Of a DNA stretch of 50,304 nucleotides, positions 1 through 10,063 are shown one piece after another. Within the stretch, counting starts at the first letter, position 1. Every line of letters starts with the position of its first letter. Under the pieces are notes generated by a model. The model did no database searches. It saw only the letters and a program-made list of their open reading frames with translations, and was not told the origin of the DNA. Location of the stretch: contig JANSXW010000035.1 in the NCBI GenBank assembly GCA_024742755.1, positions 1 to 50,304 of the forward strand. Reading direction: 5' to 3'. Made by a program: the position numbers and the translations under genes. The DNA comes from a bacterium (GTDB taxonomy: Bacteria > Bacteroidota > Bacteroidia > Chitinophagales > Saprospiraceae).

Positions 1-400
1 GATTTTATCATGGCTGCTTCTTTAGCGTTAACGCAAGACTACTTTTTGGCGCAGTGGGGCTGCACCGGAGGCTGGCGCTACGGCCACAAGGTATATTCCT
101 GCTGGCAGCGAAAGCTTTACCCTGGATATTAAGTGGAGGGGTCATCTTCATATACTTCCCCGTAAATAAGTCCTGGATAATCTGTGTTCTCTTCCTGGCT
201 GTATAGAATGTCAGCATGAGCGCATAGCCAAAGGGCAAGCATGGTAAATGCCCAATATTTGTGTGTGTGTCCTCCTTCGCCTGCTGGCTTCGGCGGATGG
301 AATGTGTGTGTGTGTAAACATGAGGTCCGTTTTTTAGCGGTTAGTGAATAAGTGCCAAGATACGGAATTGAGCGGATACACACAATGTCATCGCCAACTA
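1..400. other. Gene-poor left edge with two GT microsatellites
   Basis: I see no convincing gene here. Short open frames on the minus strand have no recognisable domain and unnatural composition. Two runs of alternating GT (261-270 and 303-315) flank a short GC-rich block. The right border of this stretch is the partial gene copy that begins at 401. The window may begin inside an intergenic region or a decayed locus. Confidence 0.4.
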
Positions 401-607
401 TCCCTCCCCCTCCTCCCGCAGCAACATCAAAGGGCTGGCCATAAACCACTGCTCCCTGCCTTTGGTGTGGCCGAAGGTGGCGTGGGGTAGCAGGCCATTA
501 AGGTATTTGGAGACGGCTTTCAGGTCATCGGTGGAAAGGCTTACGGAGATGTCGTCCCCATCGCGCAGCTTTGTGCTGGTGTAGAGCTTGAGCCAGGTAC
601 AACCCAA
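401..607 (-). pseudogene. Truncated second copy of the neighbouring membrane-protein gene (3' end only)
   Basis: Bases 401-572 repeat bases 692-863 with scattered substitutions, at an offset of 291 nt (97 codons). The reading frame is preserved and encodes the same C-terminal segment, including KLRDGDDISVSLSTDDLKAV and the end MLLREEGEG. Upstream of about 572 the similarity stops, and the copy has no membrane segments of its own. The frame can be extended to an ATG at 605-607, giving 69 residues, but this looks like a decayed duplicate rather than a gene. Most differences that I can see are conservative at protein level, so the duplication is either fairly recent or was under selection for a time. 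Confidence 0.6.
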
Positions 608-646
608 GCGCTCTGCCCCAGCTTCGCCCTGGAAAACCTATCGGAG

Positions 647-679
647 AGCGGGAAGCTCCCCGACAGGAGCCCACCCGCT
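647..679 (-). other. Interrupted stem-loop just 3' of the membrane-protein gene
   Basis: AGCGGG (647-652) pairs with CCCGCT (674-679), and an inner stem GCTCC (655-659) pairs with GGAGC (666-670). It lies seven bases past the stop codon of the minus-strand gene at 686-1210. No T-run follows, so it may be a 3'-end stabiliser or weak terminator rather than a canonical one. Confidence 0.35.
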
Positions 680-685
680 GGTGTT

Positions 686-1210
686 CTACCGTCCCTCCCC
701 CTCCTCCCGCAGCAACATCAAAGGGCTGGCCATAAACCACTGCTCCCGGTCTTTGGTGTAGCCGAAGGTGGCGTGGGGCAGCAGGTCATTGAGGTATTTA
801 GAGACGGCTTTCAGGTCATCGGTGGAGAGGCTGACGGAGATGTCGTCCCCATCGCGCAGCTTGAAGTAGAGGGTACCGTTGCGCAGGAGCTGAAAGCCGA
901 AGGGCAGCTGCTCAGTGACCACAGAGTAGACCCATACGATCTCTTTGGGGTGGAAGTGCAGGAGGATCATCAGGCGGCTGTTGGCGACGTTCCAGTTGCT
1001 GATCAGGTGGAAGCAGAAGCGCAGCCCGAGCACAGCGCAGATCAGCCCAAATACCGACAGGATAATGCTCTTGGTAAAGAAAGCGTAGATGAAGGCCAGC
1101 CCCAGCAACAGCAAGGCCAACGCACAGCCCACCTTGAGCCGGTGCTCCCGCCGGAGCCCGCTTAGGATACACTGCATTGCCGGATGCTGATCGGTTTGTT
1201 CTGTCCTCAT
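686..1210 (-). CDS. Small two-helix membrane protein of unknown function
   Basis: This encodes 174 residues. After a basic, polar N-terminus there are two hydrophobic segments (about residues 28-46 and 49-70), followed by a soluble C-terminal domain of about 100 residues rich in beta-strand-like stretches (LMILLHFHPKEIVWVYSV, then KLRDGDDISVSL). This layout, paired helices followed by a small beta-rich cytosolic domain, resembles bacterial PH-domain or YcxB-like membrane proteins, but I do not recognise the family with confidence. The start is the ATG at 1208-1210. The last 57 codons are present again as a broken copy at 401-572. The gene is divergent from parE across an AT-rich spacer. Confidence 0.65.
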   Translation of the reverse strand: MRTEQTDQHPAMQCILSGLRREHRLKVGCALALLLLGLAFIYAFFTKSIILSVFGLICAVLGLRFCFHLISNWNVANSRLMILLHFHPKEIVWVYSVVTEQLPFGFQLLRNGTLYFKLRDGDDISVSLSTDDLKAVSKYLNDLLPHATFGYTKDREQWFMASPLMLLREEGEGR

Positions 1211-1544
1211 CTTTTTTTAATACAACAATTTGTTGCTTACGTTATAATTTAATTGTATTTTAGCACAAAAAATTTAAACTCGGCACCCAAGTCATGAAAT
1301 GTGCATAACTTTTGTACGTTTCATTAACAAGGAAAGCAGCTTTTTGCTGACCTTAACCTAGTAGTTTGACGGAAATAAAGGATAAAATTTTCTTTAGGAT
1401 TCGCTAATATTTTCACACAACCTCCCTCTGGTCAGCTGTTTAGAAAATTTTAGCGAATCAAAATTGTATCCTTCATTTTTTCTCCGTCTATTAGTCATTT
1501 TTTGTACCAATTTTACCCCAAAACCACCCAAGCAGTTAAAACCT
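1211..1544. other. AT-rich divergent spacer upstream of parE
   Basis: This is a 334-base spacer between the divergent membrane-protein gene and parE, much richer in A and T than the flanking genes. It must hold the promoters of both, but I find no exact TAnnTTTG box; the closest is TAACTTTTG near 1305-1315 on the plus strand. It contains a long inverted repeat at 1398-1459, described separately. Confidence 0.5.
1398..1459. repeat. 17-bp imperfect inverted repeat in the parE leader
   Basis: GATTCGCTAATATTTTC (1398-1414) and GAAAATTTTAGCGAATC (1443-1459) are reverse complements with a single mismatch, separated by 28 bases. The element lies 86 bases before the parE start codon. It could form a long RNA hairpin in the leader or be a two-site operator. 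The spacer is not AT-rich and shows no gene. Confidence 0.6.
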
Positions 1545-3455
1545 ATGGCAGAAGTTACCTATACTGAAGACAATATCCGCTCGCTCGACTGGAAAGAGCA
1601 CATCCGCATGCGCCCGGGCATGTATATTGGCAAGCTGGGCGATGGCTCGGCAGCTGACGATGGCATTTATATCCTGCTCAAAGAGGTCATCGACAACTCG
1701 ATCGATGAGTACGTCATGGGCCACGGGCGGGACATCGACCTTAAAATTGAAGAGGGCCTGGTGTCCATCCGCGACTACGGGCGGGGCATTCCGCTGGGCA
1801 AGGTTGTGGACTGTGTCTCTAAAATCAATACGGGCGGCAAGTACGACTCCAAGGCTTTCAAAAAGTCGGTGGGCCTGAACGGGGTGGGTACCAAAGCCGT
1901 GAATGCCCTTTCGGAAAACTTCCGGGTGACTTCTGTGCGGGACGGCAAAGCCAAAGTAGCGGAATTTGAGCGGGGCGAACTAGTCAAGGATCACAAGCTG
2001 AAAAAATCCAGCGAGCCTAATGGTACCCTGATCGAATTCTTCCCGGATAAGGCGATCTTCAAAAAATTCCGTTTCCGCAGCGACTACGTTGAGAATCAGC
2101 TTTGGAACTATGCCTACCTGAATGCCGGGCTTAAGCTCAACTTCAACGGCAAAACCCTGGTCTCCCGCAAAGGCCTGTACGACCTGCTGGAACGCAAAAC
2201 AGCTTCCGAACACCTGCGCTACCCCATCGTCCACATGAAGGGGGATGACCTGGAAATTGCCCTCAGCCACGGCAACCACTACGGGGAGCAATACTACTCC
2301 TTTGTGAACGGGCAAAACACCACACAGGGCGGTACGCACCTCAATGCGCTGCGCGAGGCCATTGTGAAGACCATTCAGGAGCATTTCAACAAAAACTACG
2401 ACCGGCGGGACATCCTCACCTCGGTCATCGCAGCGGTCAGCATCCGGGTGGAAGAGCCGGTTTTTGAATCGCAGACCAAGACCAAGCTGGGCTCAAGCGA
2501 TATGGGTCCGGAAGGGCCAACTGTGCGCACCTTCGTGATCAACTTCGTGAAGGAAAAACTGGACAACTACCTCCACCGGAACCCGGATACCGTCAAGGCG
2601 CTGGAAAAACGCATCAAGCAGTCGGAGCGGGAGCGCAAGGAGATTGCCGGTATCAAGAAGCTGGCCAACCAACGCGCCAAAAAGGCGAACCTGCACAATA
2701 AAAAGCTGCGCGACTGCCGCCTCCACTTTACCGACAGCAACCGCAAAACAGAGGAAGAACTGCGCAGAGCCACCACCATCTTCATTACAGAGGGGGACTC
2801 CGCGAGCGGTTCCATCACCAAAGCCCGGGATGTGCAGACGCAGGCGGTCTTCAGCCTCCGTGGGAAACCGCTCAACTGCTATGGGCTCACCAAGAAAGTC
2901 GTATATGAAAACGAGGAGTTCAACCTCCTGCAGCACGCCCTGAATATCGAAGATGGGCTGGACGAGCTGCGCTACAACCGCGTGGTCATCGCTACGGATG
3001 CCGACGTAGATGGTATGCATATCCGATTGCTGCTGCTCACATTCTTCCTGCAGTTTTTCCCGGAGCTGGTACGCAACGGGCACCTTTACATCCTCGACAC
3101 GCCCCTCTTCCGGGTTCGGGACAAGCAGAAGACCTTCTACTGCTACAGCGAAGAGGAAAAGCAACAGGCCATCAAACAACTGCGGGGCGCCCCCGAAGTG
3201 ACCCGCTTTAAGGGGTTGGGCGAGATTTCTCCGGGCGAATTCAAAGACTTTATTGGCGATGGCATCCGATTGGAGCCTGTGATCCTGAATGAGGACACCA
3301 ATATCGACGATGTGCTGCAATACTACATGGGCAAAAACACCCCTTCGCGCCAGGAATTCATCATTGACAACCTGCGGGTGGAAAAGGATGATGCGGAGGA
3401 AGCCCTGGAAGAAGCAGAAGCCGAGCGGGAGGAGGAAGCGGTGGCAGCAGAATAA
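1545..3455 (+). CDS. parE: DNA topoisomerase IV subunit B
   Basis: This is the ATPase and TOPRIM subunit of a type IIA topoisomerase, 636 residues. The start is the ATG at 1545 ([10 protein letters not shown]); an upstream in-frame ATG at 1464 would add 27 atypical residues. GHKL ATPase motifs are visible: [16 protein letters not shown] and the lid [14 protein letters not shown]. The TOPRIM metal site appears as [10 protein letters not shown] and later DADVDGMHI. The N-terminus ([29 protein letters not shown]) is characteristic of Bacteroidota ParE rather than GyrB. The acidic, glutamate-rich tail is typical of variable C-termini in this group. The expected partner ParC is not adjacent; lon follows after 215 bases. 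It acts in the cytoplasm to decatenate replicated chromosomes with ParC. Confidence 0.92.
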   Translation: MAEVTYTEDNIRSLDWKEHIRMRPGMYIGKLGDGSAADDGIYILLKEVIDNSIDEYVMGHGRDIDLKIEEGLVSIRDYGRGIPLGKVVDCVSKINTGGKYDSKAFKKSVGLNGVGTKAVNALSENFRVTSVRDGKAKVAEFERGELVKDHKLKKSSEPNGTLIEFFPDKAIFKKFRFRSDYVENQLWNYAYLNAGLKLNFNGKTLVSRKGLYDLLERKTASEHLRYPIVHMKGDDLEIALSHGNHYGEQYYSFVNGQNTTQGGTHLNALREAIVKTIQEHFNKNYDRRDILTSVIAAVSIRVEEPVFESQTKTKLGSSDMGPEGPTVRTFVINFVKEKLDNYLHRNPDTVKALEKRIKQSERERKEIAGIKKLANQRAKKANLHNKKLRDCRLHFTDSNRKTEEELRRATTIFITEGDSASGSITKARDVQTQAVFSLRGKPLNCYGLTKKVVYENEEFNLLQHALNIEDGLDELRYNRVVIATDADVDGMHIRLLLLTFFLQFFPELVRNGHLYILDTPLFRVRDKQKTFYCYSEEEKQQAIKQLRGAPEVTRFKGLGEISPGEFKDFIGDGIRLEPVILNEDTNIDDVLQYYMGKNTPSRQEFIIDNLRVEKDDAEEALEEAEAEREEEAVAAE

Positions 3456-3670
3456 GGATAAAAACTGCCGAATTGGCAATTCAGCACCGGGCGCGTCAGT
3501 TTGTCGGTTCCTTGAACAGTGGCACGAATGTTGGTACATAGGGAGCACGGTGCAGGCTGGCCTTTTCGCTGCCTTATTGGCATGCGCCATGCCCGCACTT
3601 AGGTGCAAACGCTTTAGAAAGCACCGCCCGATTAAAAAAATACAACAGCTCCGGCTGTAAACATACAAGC

Positions 3671-6079
3671 ATGTTTGACAACTATTATATGCAGCAGCGA
3701 TTAGATGATGACGGCGACTTTCTCCCTTTATTGTCCATAGAGGAAGAGGAAGGAGAGAATCCCAACGAACAATTTCCGGAAACCCTGCCCCTCCTGGCCC
3801 TGAAGAACACCGTGTTGTTTCCGGGCATCGTCATTCCGATCACCGTAGGCCGCGACAAGTCGATCAAAGCGATCAATCAGGCCCACAATAACGACCGCCT
3901 GGTGGCCGTGCTTTCGCAGCAGGACAGCGAAGTGGAAGAGCCCGGCATTGATGATCTTTTCCGGGTAGGCACGATTGCCCGCATCCTGAAACTGCTGCGC
4001 ATGCCCGATGGCACGACCACAGCGATCCTGCAGGGCCGGAAGCGCTTCGAGCTTGAAGACCTCGTTGCCGACGAGCCCTACATGCTGGCGACTGTCCGTA
4101 CCCTGGAGTACGAGCCGGTGACCGATCAGATGGAGTTCGAAGCCCTGATTTCTTCCGTTTTGGAACGCGCGCAGCAAATCATCGAGCTTTCGCCCAACAT
4201 CCCTTCTGAGGCGAATGTCATGCTGAAGAACATCCAAAACCACTCTTTTCTCCTCAATTTTATCGCTTCCAACCTGAGTGCCAAAGTGGGCATCAAGCAG
4301 GAACTGCTGCGGGAAGACAACCTTCAGGAGAAAGGGCAGGCATTGCTCAAACAGCTCAACAGCGAACTCCAACTGCTGGAGCTCAAGGATCAGATCGAAA
4401 ACAAGGTCCGTGTTGACATTGAAAAACAGCAGCGCGACTACTTCCTCAATCAGCAACTGAAGACCATTCAGGAGGAACTGGGGCAAAACCCGCAGGAGGA
4501 AGAGATCAACAACATGGCTAAGCGGGCAAAAGATAAAGACTGGCCCGAAGCCGTTGCCAAAACTTTTGACAAGGAAATCAACCGCCTGCGCCGGATGAAT
4601 CCGCAGGTGGCAGAATTCTCTATACAACTCACGTACCTGGAGCTGTTGCTCGACCTGCCCTGGGAGGAATTCACACAGGATAACTTCGACCTGAAAAAGG
4701 TCAAACAAGTCCTGGATGAAGACCACTTCGGGTTGGAGAAGGTCAAGGACCGCATTCTGGAACACCTTGCTGTGCTCAAGCTCAAGGGCGACATGAAAGC
4801 GCCCATCCTTTGCCTGGTGGGCCCTCCCGGTGTGGGCAAGACCTCGCTGGGCCGGTCGATTGCCCGGGCCATTCAGCGCAAGTTTGTGCGCATGTCGCTG
4901 GGCGGGCTGCACGATGAGTCGGAAATCCGCGGCCACCGCAAGACTTACATTGGGGCGATGCCGGGGCGTATTGTGCAATCGCTGAAGCGGGCAGGTTCCT
5001 CCAATCCTGTCTTCATTCTGGATGAGATCGACAAGGTGGGAAAGGACTTCCGCGGCGACCCCTCCTCTGCCCTGCTGGAAGTGCTGGACCCGGAGCAAAA
5101 CGGGACTTTTTACGACAATTATCTCGAACTGGAGTACGACCTGAGCAAAGTGATGTTCATCGCTACGGCCAACTCCCTGAATACCATTCAGCCGGCCCTG
5201 CTGGACCGTATGGAAATCATTCAGGTCAGCGGCTACTCCACAGAGGAAAAAATAGAAATTGCCAAGCGCCACCTCATCCCCGAGCAACGCAAGGAACATG
5301 GCCTGAAGGCGAATCAGGTCAAACTGGGCAAGCGTACACTGGAGCGCATCATTGAAGCCTACACCCGGGAATCAGGGGTACGGTCCCTCAACCGGCAGAT
5401 TGCCGGCGTTATGCGCAGCATTGCCCGTAAGGTAGCGATGGAGGAGGAGTACGAAGTGAGCATTAAGCCGGAGCATCTGAATGGCATGCTGGGCCCGTCC
5501 CGCTTCGACAAAGACCGCTACGCTACGCCCGAAGTGCCGGGTGTGACAGTCGGATTGGCCTGGACACAAACGGGTGGCGACATCCTGTTCGTGGAAGCCA
5601 TTCTCAGCCCGGGCAAGGGCAAGCTCACCCTGACCGGCAACCTCGGCGATGTTATGAAGGAATCTGCGTCTACCGCACTGAGCTTTATCAAGGCAAATAG
5701 CGAAAACCTTGGCATCGACCCCAAAATTTTCGAAGAGAAGGACATCCACCTGCATGTACCGGAAGGCGCTATCCCAAAAGATGGCCCCTCAGCAGGCATT
5801 ACCATGCTCACGGCACTGACGTCTGCCTTTACCGGCAAGCGGGCCAAGACTTATGTAGCGATGACCGGGGAGATCACCCTGCGGGGCAAAGTCCTGCCAG
5901 TGGGCGGCATCAAGGAAAAGATACTAGCTGCCAAACGGGCAGGCATGAAGGAGATCATCCTTTGCCAGGAAAATGAAAAGCACGTCGCGGAAATCAACCC
6001 CGATTACATCAAGGGGATTGAGTTCCACTACGTCACCCGTATGGAGGAAGTCCTGAAAATAACGCTCGGCATCAGGTAG
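3671..6079 (+). CDS. lon: ATP-dependent protease Lon
   Basis: This 802-residue protein is a cytosolic AAA+ serine protease that degrades misfolded and regulatory proteins. The order is the Lon N-domain (from about residue 37, [14 protein letters not shown]), a long coiled-coil region, the AAA+ module with Walker A GPPGVGKT near residue 385 and Walker [10 protein letters not shown], and the C-terminal peptidase. The catalytic dyad is intact: S707 in PKDGPSAG and K748 in [11 protein letters not shown]. Length matches the LonA family. The acidic N-terminal 35 residues ([10 protein letters not shown] and a glutamate run) are typical of Bacteroidota Lon. The gene ends 20 bases from the convergent rhodanese gene. 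I see no recognisable heat-shock operator in the 215-base gap after parE. Confidence 0.97.
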   Translation: MFDNYYMQQRLDDDGDFLPLLSIEEEEGENPNEQFPETLPLLALKNTVLFPGIVIPITVGRDKSIKAINQAHNNDRLVAVLSQQDSEVEEPGIDDLFRVGTIARILKLLRMPDGTTTAILQGRKRFELEDLVADEPYMLATVRTLEYEPVTDQMEFEALISSVLERAQQIIELSPNIPSEANVMLKNIQNHSFLLNFIASNLSAKVGIKQELLREDNLQEKGQALLKQLNSELQLLELKDQIENKVRVDIEKQQRDYFLNQQLKTIQEELGQNPQEEEINNMAKRAKDKDWPEAVAKTFDKEINRLRRMNPQVAEFSIQLTYLELLLDLPWEEFTQDNFDLKKVKQVLDEDHFGLEKVKDRILEHLAVLKLKGDMKAPILCLVGPPGVGKTSLGRSIARAIQRKFVRMSLGGLHDESEIRGHRKTYIGAMPGRIVQSLKRAGSSNPVFILDEIDKVGKDFRGDPSSALLEVLDPEQNGTFYDNYLELEYDLSKVMFIATANSLNTIQPALLDRMEIIQVSGYSTEEKIEIAKRHLIPEQRKEHGLKANQVKLGKRTLERIIEAYTRESGVRSLNRQIAGVMRSIARKVAMEEEYEVSIKPEHLNGMLGPSRFDKDRYATPEVPGVTVGLAWTQTGGDILFVEAILSPGKGKLTLTGNLGDVMKESASTALSFIKANSENLGIDPKIFEEKDIHLHVPEGAIPKDGPSAGITMLTALTSAFTGKRAKTYVAMTGEITLRGKVLPVGGIKEKILAAKRAGMKEIILCQENEKHVAEINPDYIKGIEFHYVTRMEEVLKITLGIR

Positions 6080-6089
6080 CACCGCCTCA

Positions 6090-6120
6090 ACCGGCCTGCT
6101 ACTTGCCGGTGCCGTAGTTT
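6090..6120. terminator. Possible terminator between convergent lon and rhodanese genes
   Basis: ACCGGC (6090-6095) can pair with GCCGGT (6105-6110) across a nine-base loop. On the plus strand a short TTTT run follows at 6117-6120. It lies directly after lon and overlaps the 3' end of the minus-strand rhodanese gene. The stem is only six pairs, so this is a weak call. Confidence 0.35.
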
Positions 6121-6413
6121 TCGGCCCAGCTCATCATGCCGCCGAGCAGGTTGCGGACATTCTTAAAGCCGGCCCGCTCCATGAATTCCTTTGCGAGCCC
6201 GGAGCGGTTGCCGGAGCGGCAATAGACGATGACCTCGTCTTCCTTATGCTGTTCCAGTTCGCCCATGCGGCCCATCAGGCTGCCCAATGGGATGAATTCA
6301 CCACCAATATTGAAGGCTGCCCGCTCATTGGGCTCCCGTACATCGAGCAGTACGAAATCTTCATTAGCGTCCATTTTGGACTTGAGTTCCTGAACGCGGA
6401 TGTCTTGTGCCAT
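6099..6413 (-). CDS. Single-domain rhodanese-like protein
   Basis: A 104-residue single rhodanese domain, which typically moves sulfane sulfur through a cysteine persulfide. The active-site loop is CRSGNRSG, with cysteine after the strand VIVYC, matching the canonical CRxGxRS loop. The N-terminal motif LLDVREPNE is the usual rhodanese DVRE element. The ATG at 6411-6413 (MAQDIRVQELK) is preferred; a longer frame would run into the upstream gene. It starts 10 bases after the stop of the large T9SS cargo gene on the same strand, so the two may be cotranscribed, although no functional link is evident. No signal peptide is seen, so it is cytoplasmic. Confidence 0.88.
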   Translation of the reverse strand: MAQDIRVQELKSKMDANEDFVLLDVREPNERAAFNIGGEFIPLGSLMGRMGELEQHKEDEVIVYCRSGNRSGLAKEFMERAGFKNVRNLLGGMMSWAENYGTGK

Positions 6414-6423
6414 TTTCGTTTTG

Positions 6424-8973
6424 TTATTCAGTGATGACGAGCTTGCGGTGCAGAGACCGGTTGGTCGCCGGGTCATAGACCTTTACTATATACATTCCAG
6501 GCAAAAATTCGTTCAGCCCGAACTCCCGGACCAGCAGCTGATCCAGCACAACCTGACCCAGCGGGTTCACGAGCTGCATGCGGTAACCTGCCGGCCAGCG
6601 CGCGCCTTCTATGCGGATGCAGGCACGTTCCTGAGCCGGATTAGGGTACAGGCGAAGATCAAGGCCCAGCTCTTCCGCAGAAGAAGTGCCAGAGCTTAGC
6701 GGCCGTTCATTGCCCATGACCGGGCGCAGCATTAAAGACCCCGACAGGAAGCCCTGCGGGAAAGGCTGCCAACCTTCATCATCATTATTGAAAAACAAGG
6801 CGGAGCCACCAGCGGGCGAGTTGCGGTCAAAGCCCACCGGTATGCAATCAAGGTAGTCACAGGGCGATACCTGCTCCCAACCAATGTAAAAATCACCAGC
6901 CGGGATAAACAGCGCCGTTGGCCCGTTATCGCCAAACAGCGGATAGGTCGTGAACGCCTGCAGGCTGTCGTAGTAAGAGGAAGGATAGAAGGGCCGCTCG
7001 AAGGTCATCCGGATTTCCGGCTCATCGTCCAGCTCGCCCACCCAGACCTGCAGATGGAATTCCTGTCCGGAAACATTGCTGATAATGCGCGGAAAATTGA
7101 ACTGAACCGCCTGCAGGGAATCATCGACCGTTGTCGTATACTTCACCGCTATCTGATCGCCTTCCTGCACGACCACACCGTTTTCTGCCGTACCGTCGTC
7201 GTAGGCAAAGTAGTTGTCAAAAACAGTGGTCGTCACCGCACGGTTATTGGACGCAACGGATTCGTACCCCAGCCCGTCCTGCTCATTGGTCACATCGGTA
7301 AGGTTGTATTCCACTTCAAACTCCAGGCGGGGCTCGGCGTCAAAGGCGGCATTGCCCAGGGCATCAATAGCAGTGCTCAGCCCTTCAAATTCCTGTGCGT
7401 ATCCAATGCTTTCATTGGCAAAAACCGTACGGCAGCAGGCATCCAGCAAATTAGTCTGCAATACCTGAATGCCGGTATTTGCTTCAGCAATCCGCAGTAC
7501 GCCGGCACCTGCGTTGAGCGCCTGATCATTATCGAGGTTGAACAGATAAGTATTGTAGCTTTCGGGAAGGAATTCAGCTGCACGGCCATCGAAGTGCCGC
7601 CAGGGCATACTCGTATAAGGCGTGGTGAAGGAAGCCGGCACGCGGGTGAGGGCCACATCTGTGATATTCGACTGGAACGTCACAAATTCATTGCTCAGCC
7701 AAACGTAGTCGAGGTTCCAGATGTCATCAATGCCATTACCGCTGTTGTAGGCGGAGAAGCGGAACTGGAAAGCACTGTGCTTAAAGTTATTGGGCACTTC
7801 AAACGGGAAGAAAAACCCAACAGGTACGGTATCCAGGTTCATATCCTCCGGGAAAAACTCATGGATCACCTCCCAGTCGCCGCCTTGCTGTTTGAACTCC
7901 AGCACCAGGTAATCATCCTCCTCAGGAGACTGCCCCAACCCCTTGGGCTGCAGCCAGAAAGTAAGGTATACATTGCCGCTGAGCTGCGTCAGGTCCAGAT
8001 AGGTGGAGGTGAGGCGGTCGTTCAGCCCCTCTGAGTTGTAAGGCCGGCCGTTGCGGTCCAACCCATCAAAAGTAGCGACCCCGAGGCTGGGCTGATCCGT
8101 AGCGAAAGTCCGGTTGATGTACACGTCCTCGTCCAGCCATAATTCAGAGGGAGGCACGATGGCATCGTAGGAAAAGTCATCCAGAAAAGCTTCCTGCCCT
8201 GCACTCCCGCCCAGCTTCAGCGTATCGTGCTGAATGCGGAAGGTGAAGTGGTAGACATCACAAACGGTGAAGGAATCACAAACAGTGATGTCGATTTTAT
8301 CTTCTCCGGCATAGCGGCTGGCTACATAGACAAAGCTGCTGTCCGGTGCACTGTAATTGTTAAAATAGACCAGCTTATCACGCCCCTCGTAGTCATCGGG
8401 CACATCGGTAATTTTGTTGCAGGCCAGCGGGCCCGGCAGCTGCGAAGCCTCCACTTCGAGGGAGATGGATTCCTCAGACTGCAGCGTGATAGGCGCTATG
8501 TCGTATTCCTGAGCCACCCGCCGCCCTACGACATCGAAGGACGTACTGGCGCAGCCGTTCGGATTGCAAAATTCGACTATGAAGCGATATTCTGCTCCAA
8601 GCAGGTCATCGGCTCCGGTGATGACCAGCGTGGCCTGCCCATCTTCCACCTGTAGCTCAGCATCGCCAATGGGATTGCCTTCGCACTCAATGCATTCAAA
8701 CGCACCGGCCACCTGCCCCAGCCCAAAGGTATCAATGTCCACAGACAGCTCTACGGTCTCGCTGGCGTCGATGTAGGTGATATCGGTCTCCTCGAGCTGA
8801 CAGTTCCGGCCACGAAGTGCACTGTTAGACCGGTCGTAGCCCTTTGGGAGTTGGAGGCCTTCCTCTGACCGGTAGTGCTCCAGAAGCGCATTGCCCCCGA
8901 GAGGGACCAGCTGCTGGGCATTGGCGGAACCAGCAATAAAAAGTATGATGAAAAGGTAGAATAATCGCTGCAT
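6424..8973 (-). CDS. Large secreted protein with T9SS C-terminal sorting domain
   Basis: This encodes 849 residues from the ATG at 8971-8973. The N-terminus MQRLFYLFIILFIAGSANAQ is a clear Sec signal peptide cut after AQ. The middle is beta-rich, with a MAM or anchor-J-like stretch (around residues 300-420) containing STYLDLTQLSGNVYLTFWLQ. The last 75 residues form a type A sorting domain (LRLYPNPAQE at its start, then GMYIVKVYD and a basic end), which sends the protein through the outer membrane via type IX secretion. There is no catalytic motif that I recognise. Cysteine pairs (CIEC, ACNK, DACC, CDYLDC) suggest disulphides. It is transcribed from a TAACTTTG box at the end of the upstream esterase gene. 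Function is unknown; it could be adhesive or structural. Confidence 0.85.
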   Translation of the reverse strand: MQRLFYLFIILFIAGSANAQQLVPLGGNALLEHYRSEEGLQLPKGYDRSNSALRGRNCQLEETDITYIDASETVELSVDIDTFGLGQVAGAFECIECEGNPIGDAELQVEDGQATLVITGADDLLGAEYRFIVEFCNPNGCASTSFDVVGRRVAQEYDIAPITLQSEESISLEVEASQLPGPLACNKITDVPDDYEGRDKLVYFNNYSAPDSSFVYVASRYAGEDKIDITVCDSFTVCDVYHFTFRIQHDTLKLGGSAGQEAFLDDFSYDAIVPPSELWLDEDVYINRTFATDQPSLGVATFDGLDRNGRPYNSEGLNDRLTSTYLDLTQLSGNVYLTFWLQPKGLGQSPEEDDYLVLEFKQQGGDWEVIHEFFPEDMNLDTVPVGFFFPFEVPNNFKHSAFQFRFSAYNSGNGIDDIWNLDYVWLSNEFVTFQSNITDVALTRVPASFTTPYTSMPWRHFDGRAAEFLPESYNTYLFNLDNDQALNAGAGVLRIAEANTGIQVLQTNLLDACCRTVFANESIGYAQEFEGLSTAIDALGNAAFDAEPRLEFEVEYNLTDVTNEQDGLGYESVASNNRAVTTTVFDNYFAYDDGTAENGVVVQEGDQIAVKYTTTVDDSLQAVQFNFPRIISNVSGQEFHLQVWVGELDDEPEIRMTFERPFYPSSYYDSLQAFTTYPLFGDNGPTALFIPAGDFYIGWEQVSPCDYLDCIPVGFDRNSPAGGSALFFNNDDEGWQPFPQGFLSGSLMLRPVMGNERPLSSGTSSAEELGLDLRLYPNPAQERACIRIEGARWPAGYRMQLVNPLGQVVLDQLLVREFGLNEFLPGMYIVKVYDPATNRSLHRKLVITE

Positions 8974-9053
8974 GTCTGTCTGTAAGTTAATTCGCCTGCC
9001 GTGTTCGGGTGGGCAGTATCGGCACCGGTTGCTCCGGCACATTTTGAAAACGG

Positions 9054-9061
9054 CAAAGTTA
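9054..9061 (-). promoter_or_regulatory. TAnnTTTG-type -7 box for the T9SS cargo gene
   Basis: On the minus strand this reads TAACTTTG, an exact match to the Bacteroidota TAnnTTTG box. It is about 80 bases upstream of the ATG at 8973 and overlaps the stop codon of the upstream esterase gene. I see no good TTG at the expected distance upstream. Confidence 0.5.
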
Positions 9062-9928
9062 TTTATTTGTTGCTCGTTTGGGAAACGCCCATTGCAGGAA
9101 ATCCGGCATTATTTGCCCCCACGTTTGCGGATTGTGCTCGCCACCTGACACTTCAACGTAACGAATGGCCTTCTTTCGGTCATAACCGAGGGCTTCCAAA
9201 GCTTTTATCAGGTCCAGTGTATCGTCAATGGCGTCGATAATGCCGTTGTTGTTGCGGTCGGCCTGTTCGTCGGCCGTCCCGGCCTGCAGCCAGAAACGAA
9301 GGGGCGGAGGAGCTTTGCACGCTTCCACATAGGACTGCACGATGCGGTCGGCATCCGGAGCGTCTTCCCGGAATGGCTCGGAGCGCCACCACAGCGACCC
9401 TGAGAACACCCCAACCTGCCCAAAAACTTCAGGATGGTGCCAGCCGATATCAAAGGCAGAAAGCCCGCCCAGTGAAAAGCCCGCTATGGCGTTGGCCTTT
9501 GGGTCATCAGCAATCCGGTACTGCTGCCTGAGCAACGGCAACAACTCCCGAATCAGAAAGCGGGTATAGGCCCCGGCTTTTCGGCCCCGTTTCATATAAT
9601 CTGCCCGGCCGGCCGTTCCGTATTCCTGCATGCGGTCACCGGCGTGTACGGCAACTGTGATAAAATGGCTTGCCTTTCCCTTCCGGTACAGCCGCTCCAA
9701 TACCCTGACGAAGCGCAGCGCTTCGAGGTCCTGCCCGTCATTCAGGCAAAGCAAAGGGTAGCTGCGGCCGGACTCCAAATACCCGGGCGGCAACAATACG
9801 CGCACCCTGACTTCCCGCTTTAGCCATGCAGACCGCAGGCCCGTGAGTTCCTCCACCTCTACCCTGCCCGCATCCCGCGAAAAAAACCGGAAAAAATTTT
9901 GAATGGCTTCCCTTTTGAACAACCGCAT
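9059..9928 (-). CDS. Esterase of the PF00756 (esterase D / Fes) type
   Basis: A 289-residue alpha/beta hydrolase. The nucleophile elbow is GFSLGG and a C-terminal histidine lies in GGEHNP, with an aspartate expected between them (DNNNGIIDAIDD region). The N-terminal half contains the strand VRVLLPPGYLESGRSYPLLC and the LCLNDGQD element seen in this esterase family. No signal peptide is present, so it is probably cytoplasmic. I chose the ATG at 9926-9928 over a TTG three codons earlier. A TATTTTTG box lies 42 bases upstream on the minus strand. It is divergent from the four-gene ATP-grasp cluster, which begins with another esterase. The substrate cannot be told; Fes-like, acyl-thioester or acyl-ester substrates are all possible. 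Confidence 0.8.
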   Translation of the reverse strand: MRLFKREAIQNFFRFFSRDAGRVEVEELTGLRSAWLKREVRVRVLLPPGYLESGRSYPLLCLNDGQDLEALRFVRVLERLYRKGKASHFITVAVHAGDRMQEYGTAGRADYMKRGRKAGAYTRFLIRELLPLLRQQYRIADDPKANAIAGFSLGGLSAFDIGWHHPEVFGQVGVFSGSLWWRSEPFREDAPDADRIVQSYVEACKAPPPLRFWLQAGTADEQADRNNNGIIDAIDDTLDLIKALEALGYDRKKAIRYVEVSGGEHNPQTWGQIMPDFLQWAFPKRATNK

Positions 9929-9969
9929 GAATTTCAAGGATTTATTTTGACATCAGCCCCGCAGGCGCA

Positions 9970-9977
9970 CAAAAATA
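9970..9977 (-). promoter_or_regulatory. TATTTTTG -7 box for the minus-strand esterase
   Basis: The minus strand reads TATTTTTG, an exact TAnnTTTG match 42 bases before the ATG at 9928. It is back to back with the plus-strand promoter at 10064-10093, so the intergenic region drives both the esterase and the ATP-grasp cluster. Confidence 0.55.
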
Positions 9978-10063
9978 CCATCAATTAATTCGTGCACGAA
10001 GTATTGAACATCCAACTATTGCCTTGCTACCTGATAAGCATTTGAACATCAATAACTTAATAC

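Noticed and set aside
2493..3668. Minus-strand frame of 391 codons inside parE and the spacer
   Set aside because: Antisense to a clearly identified gene, with no domain of its own; GC-rich coding sequence often gives such shadows.
3728..5299. Minus-strand frame of 523 codons inside lon
   Set aside because: Antisense shadow of lon; no recognisable motif or start context.
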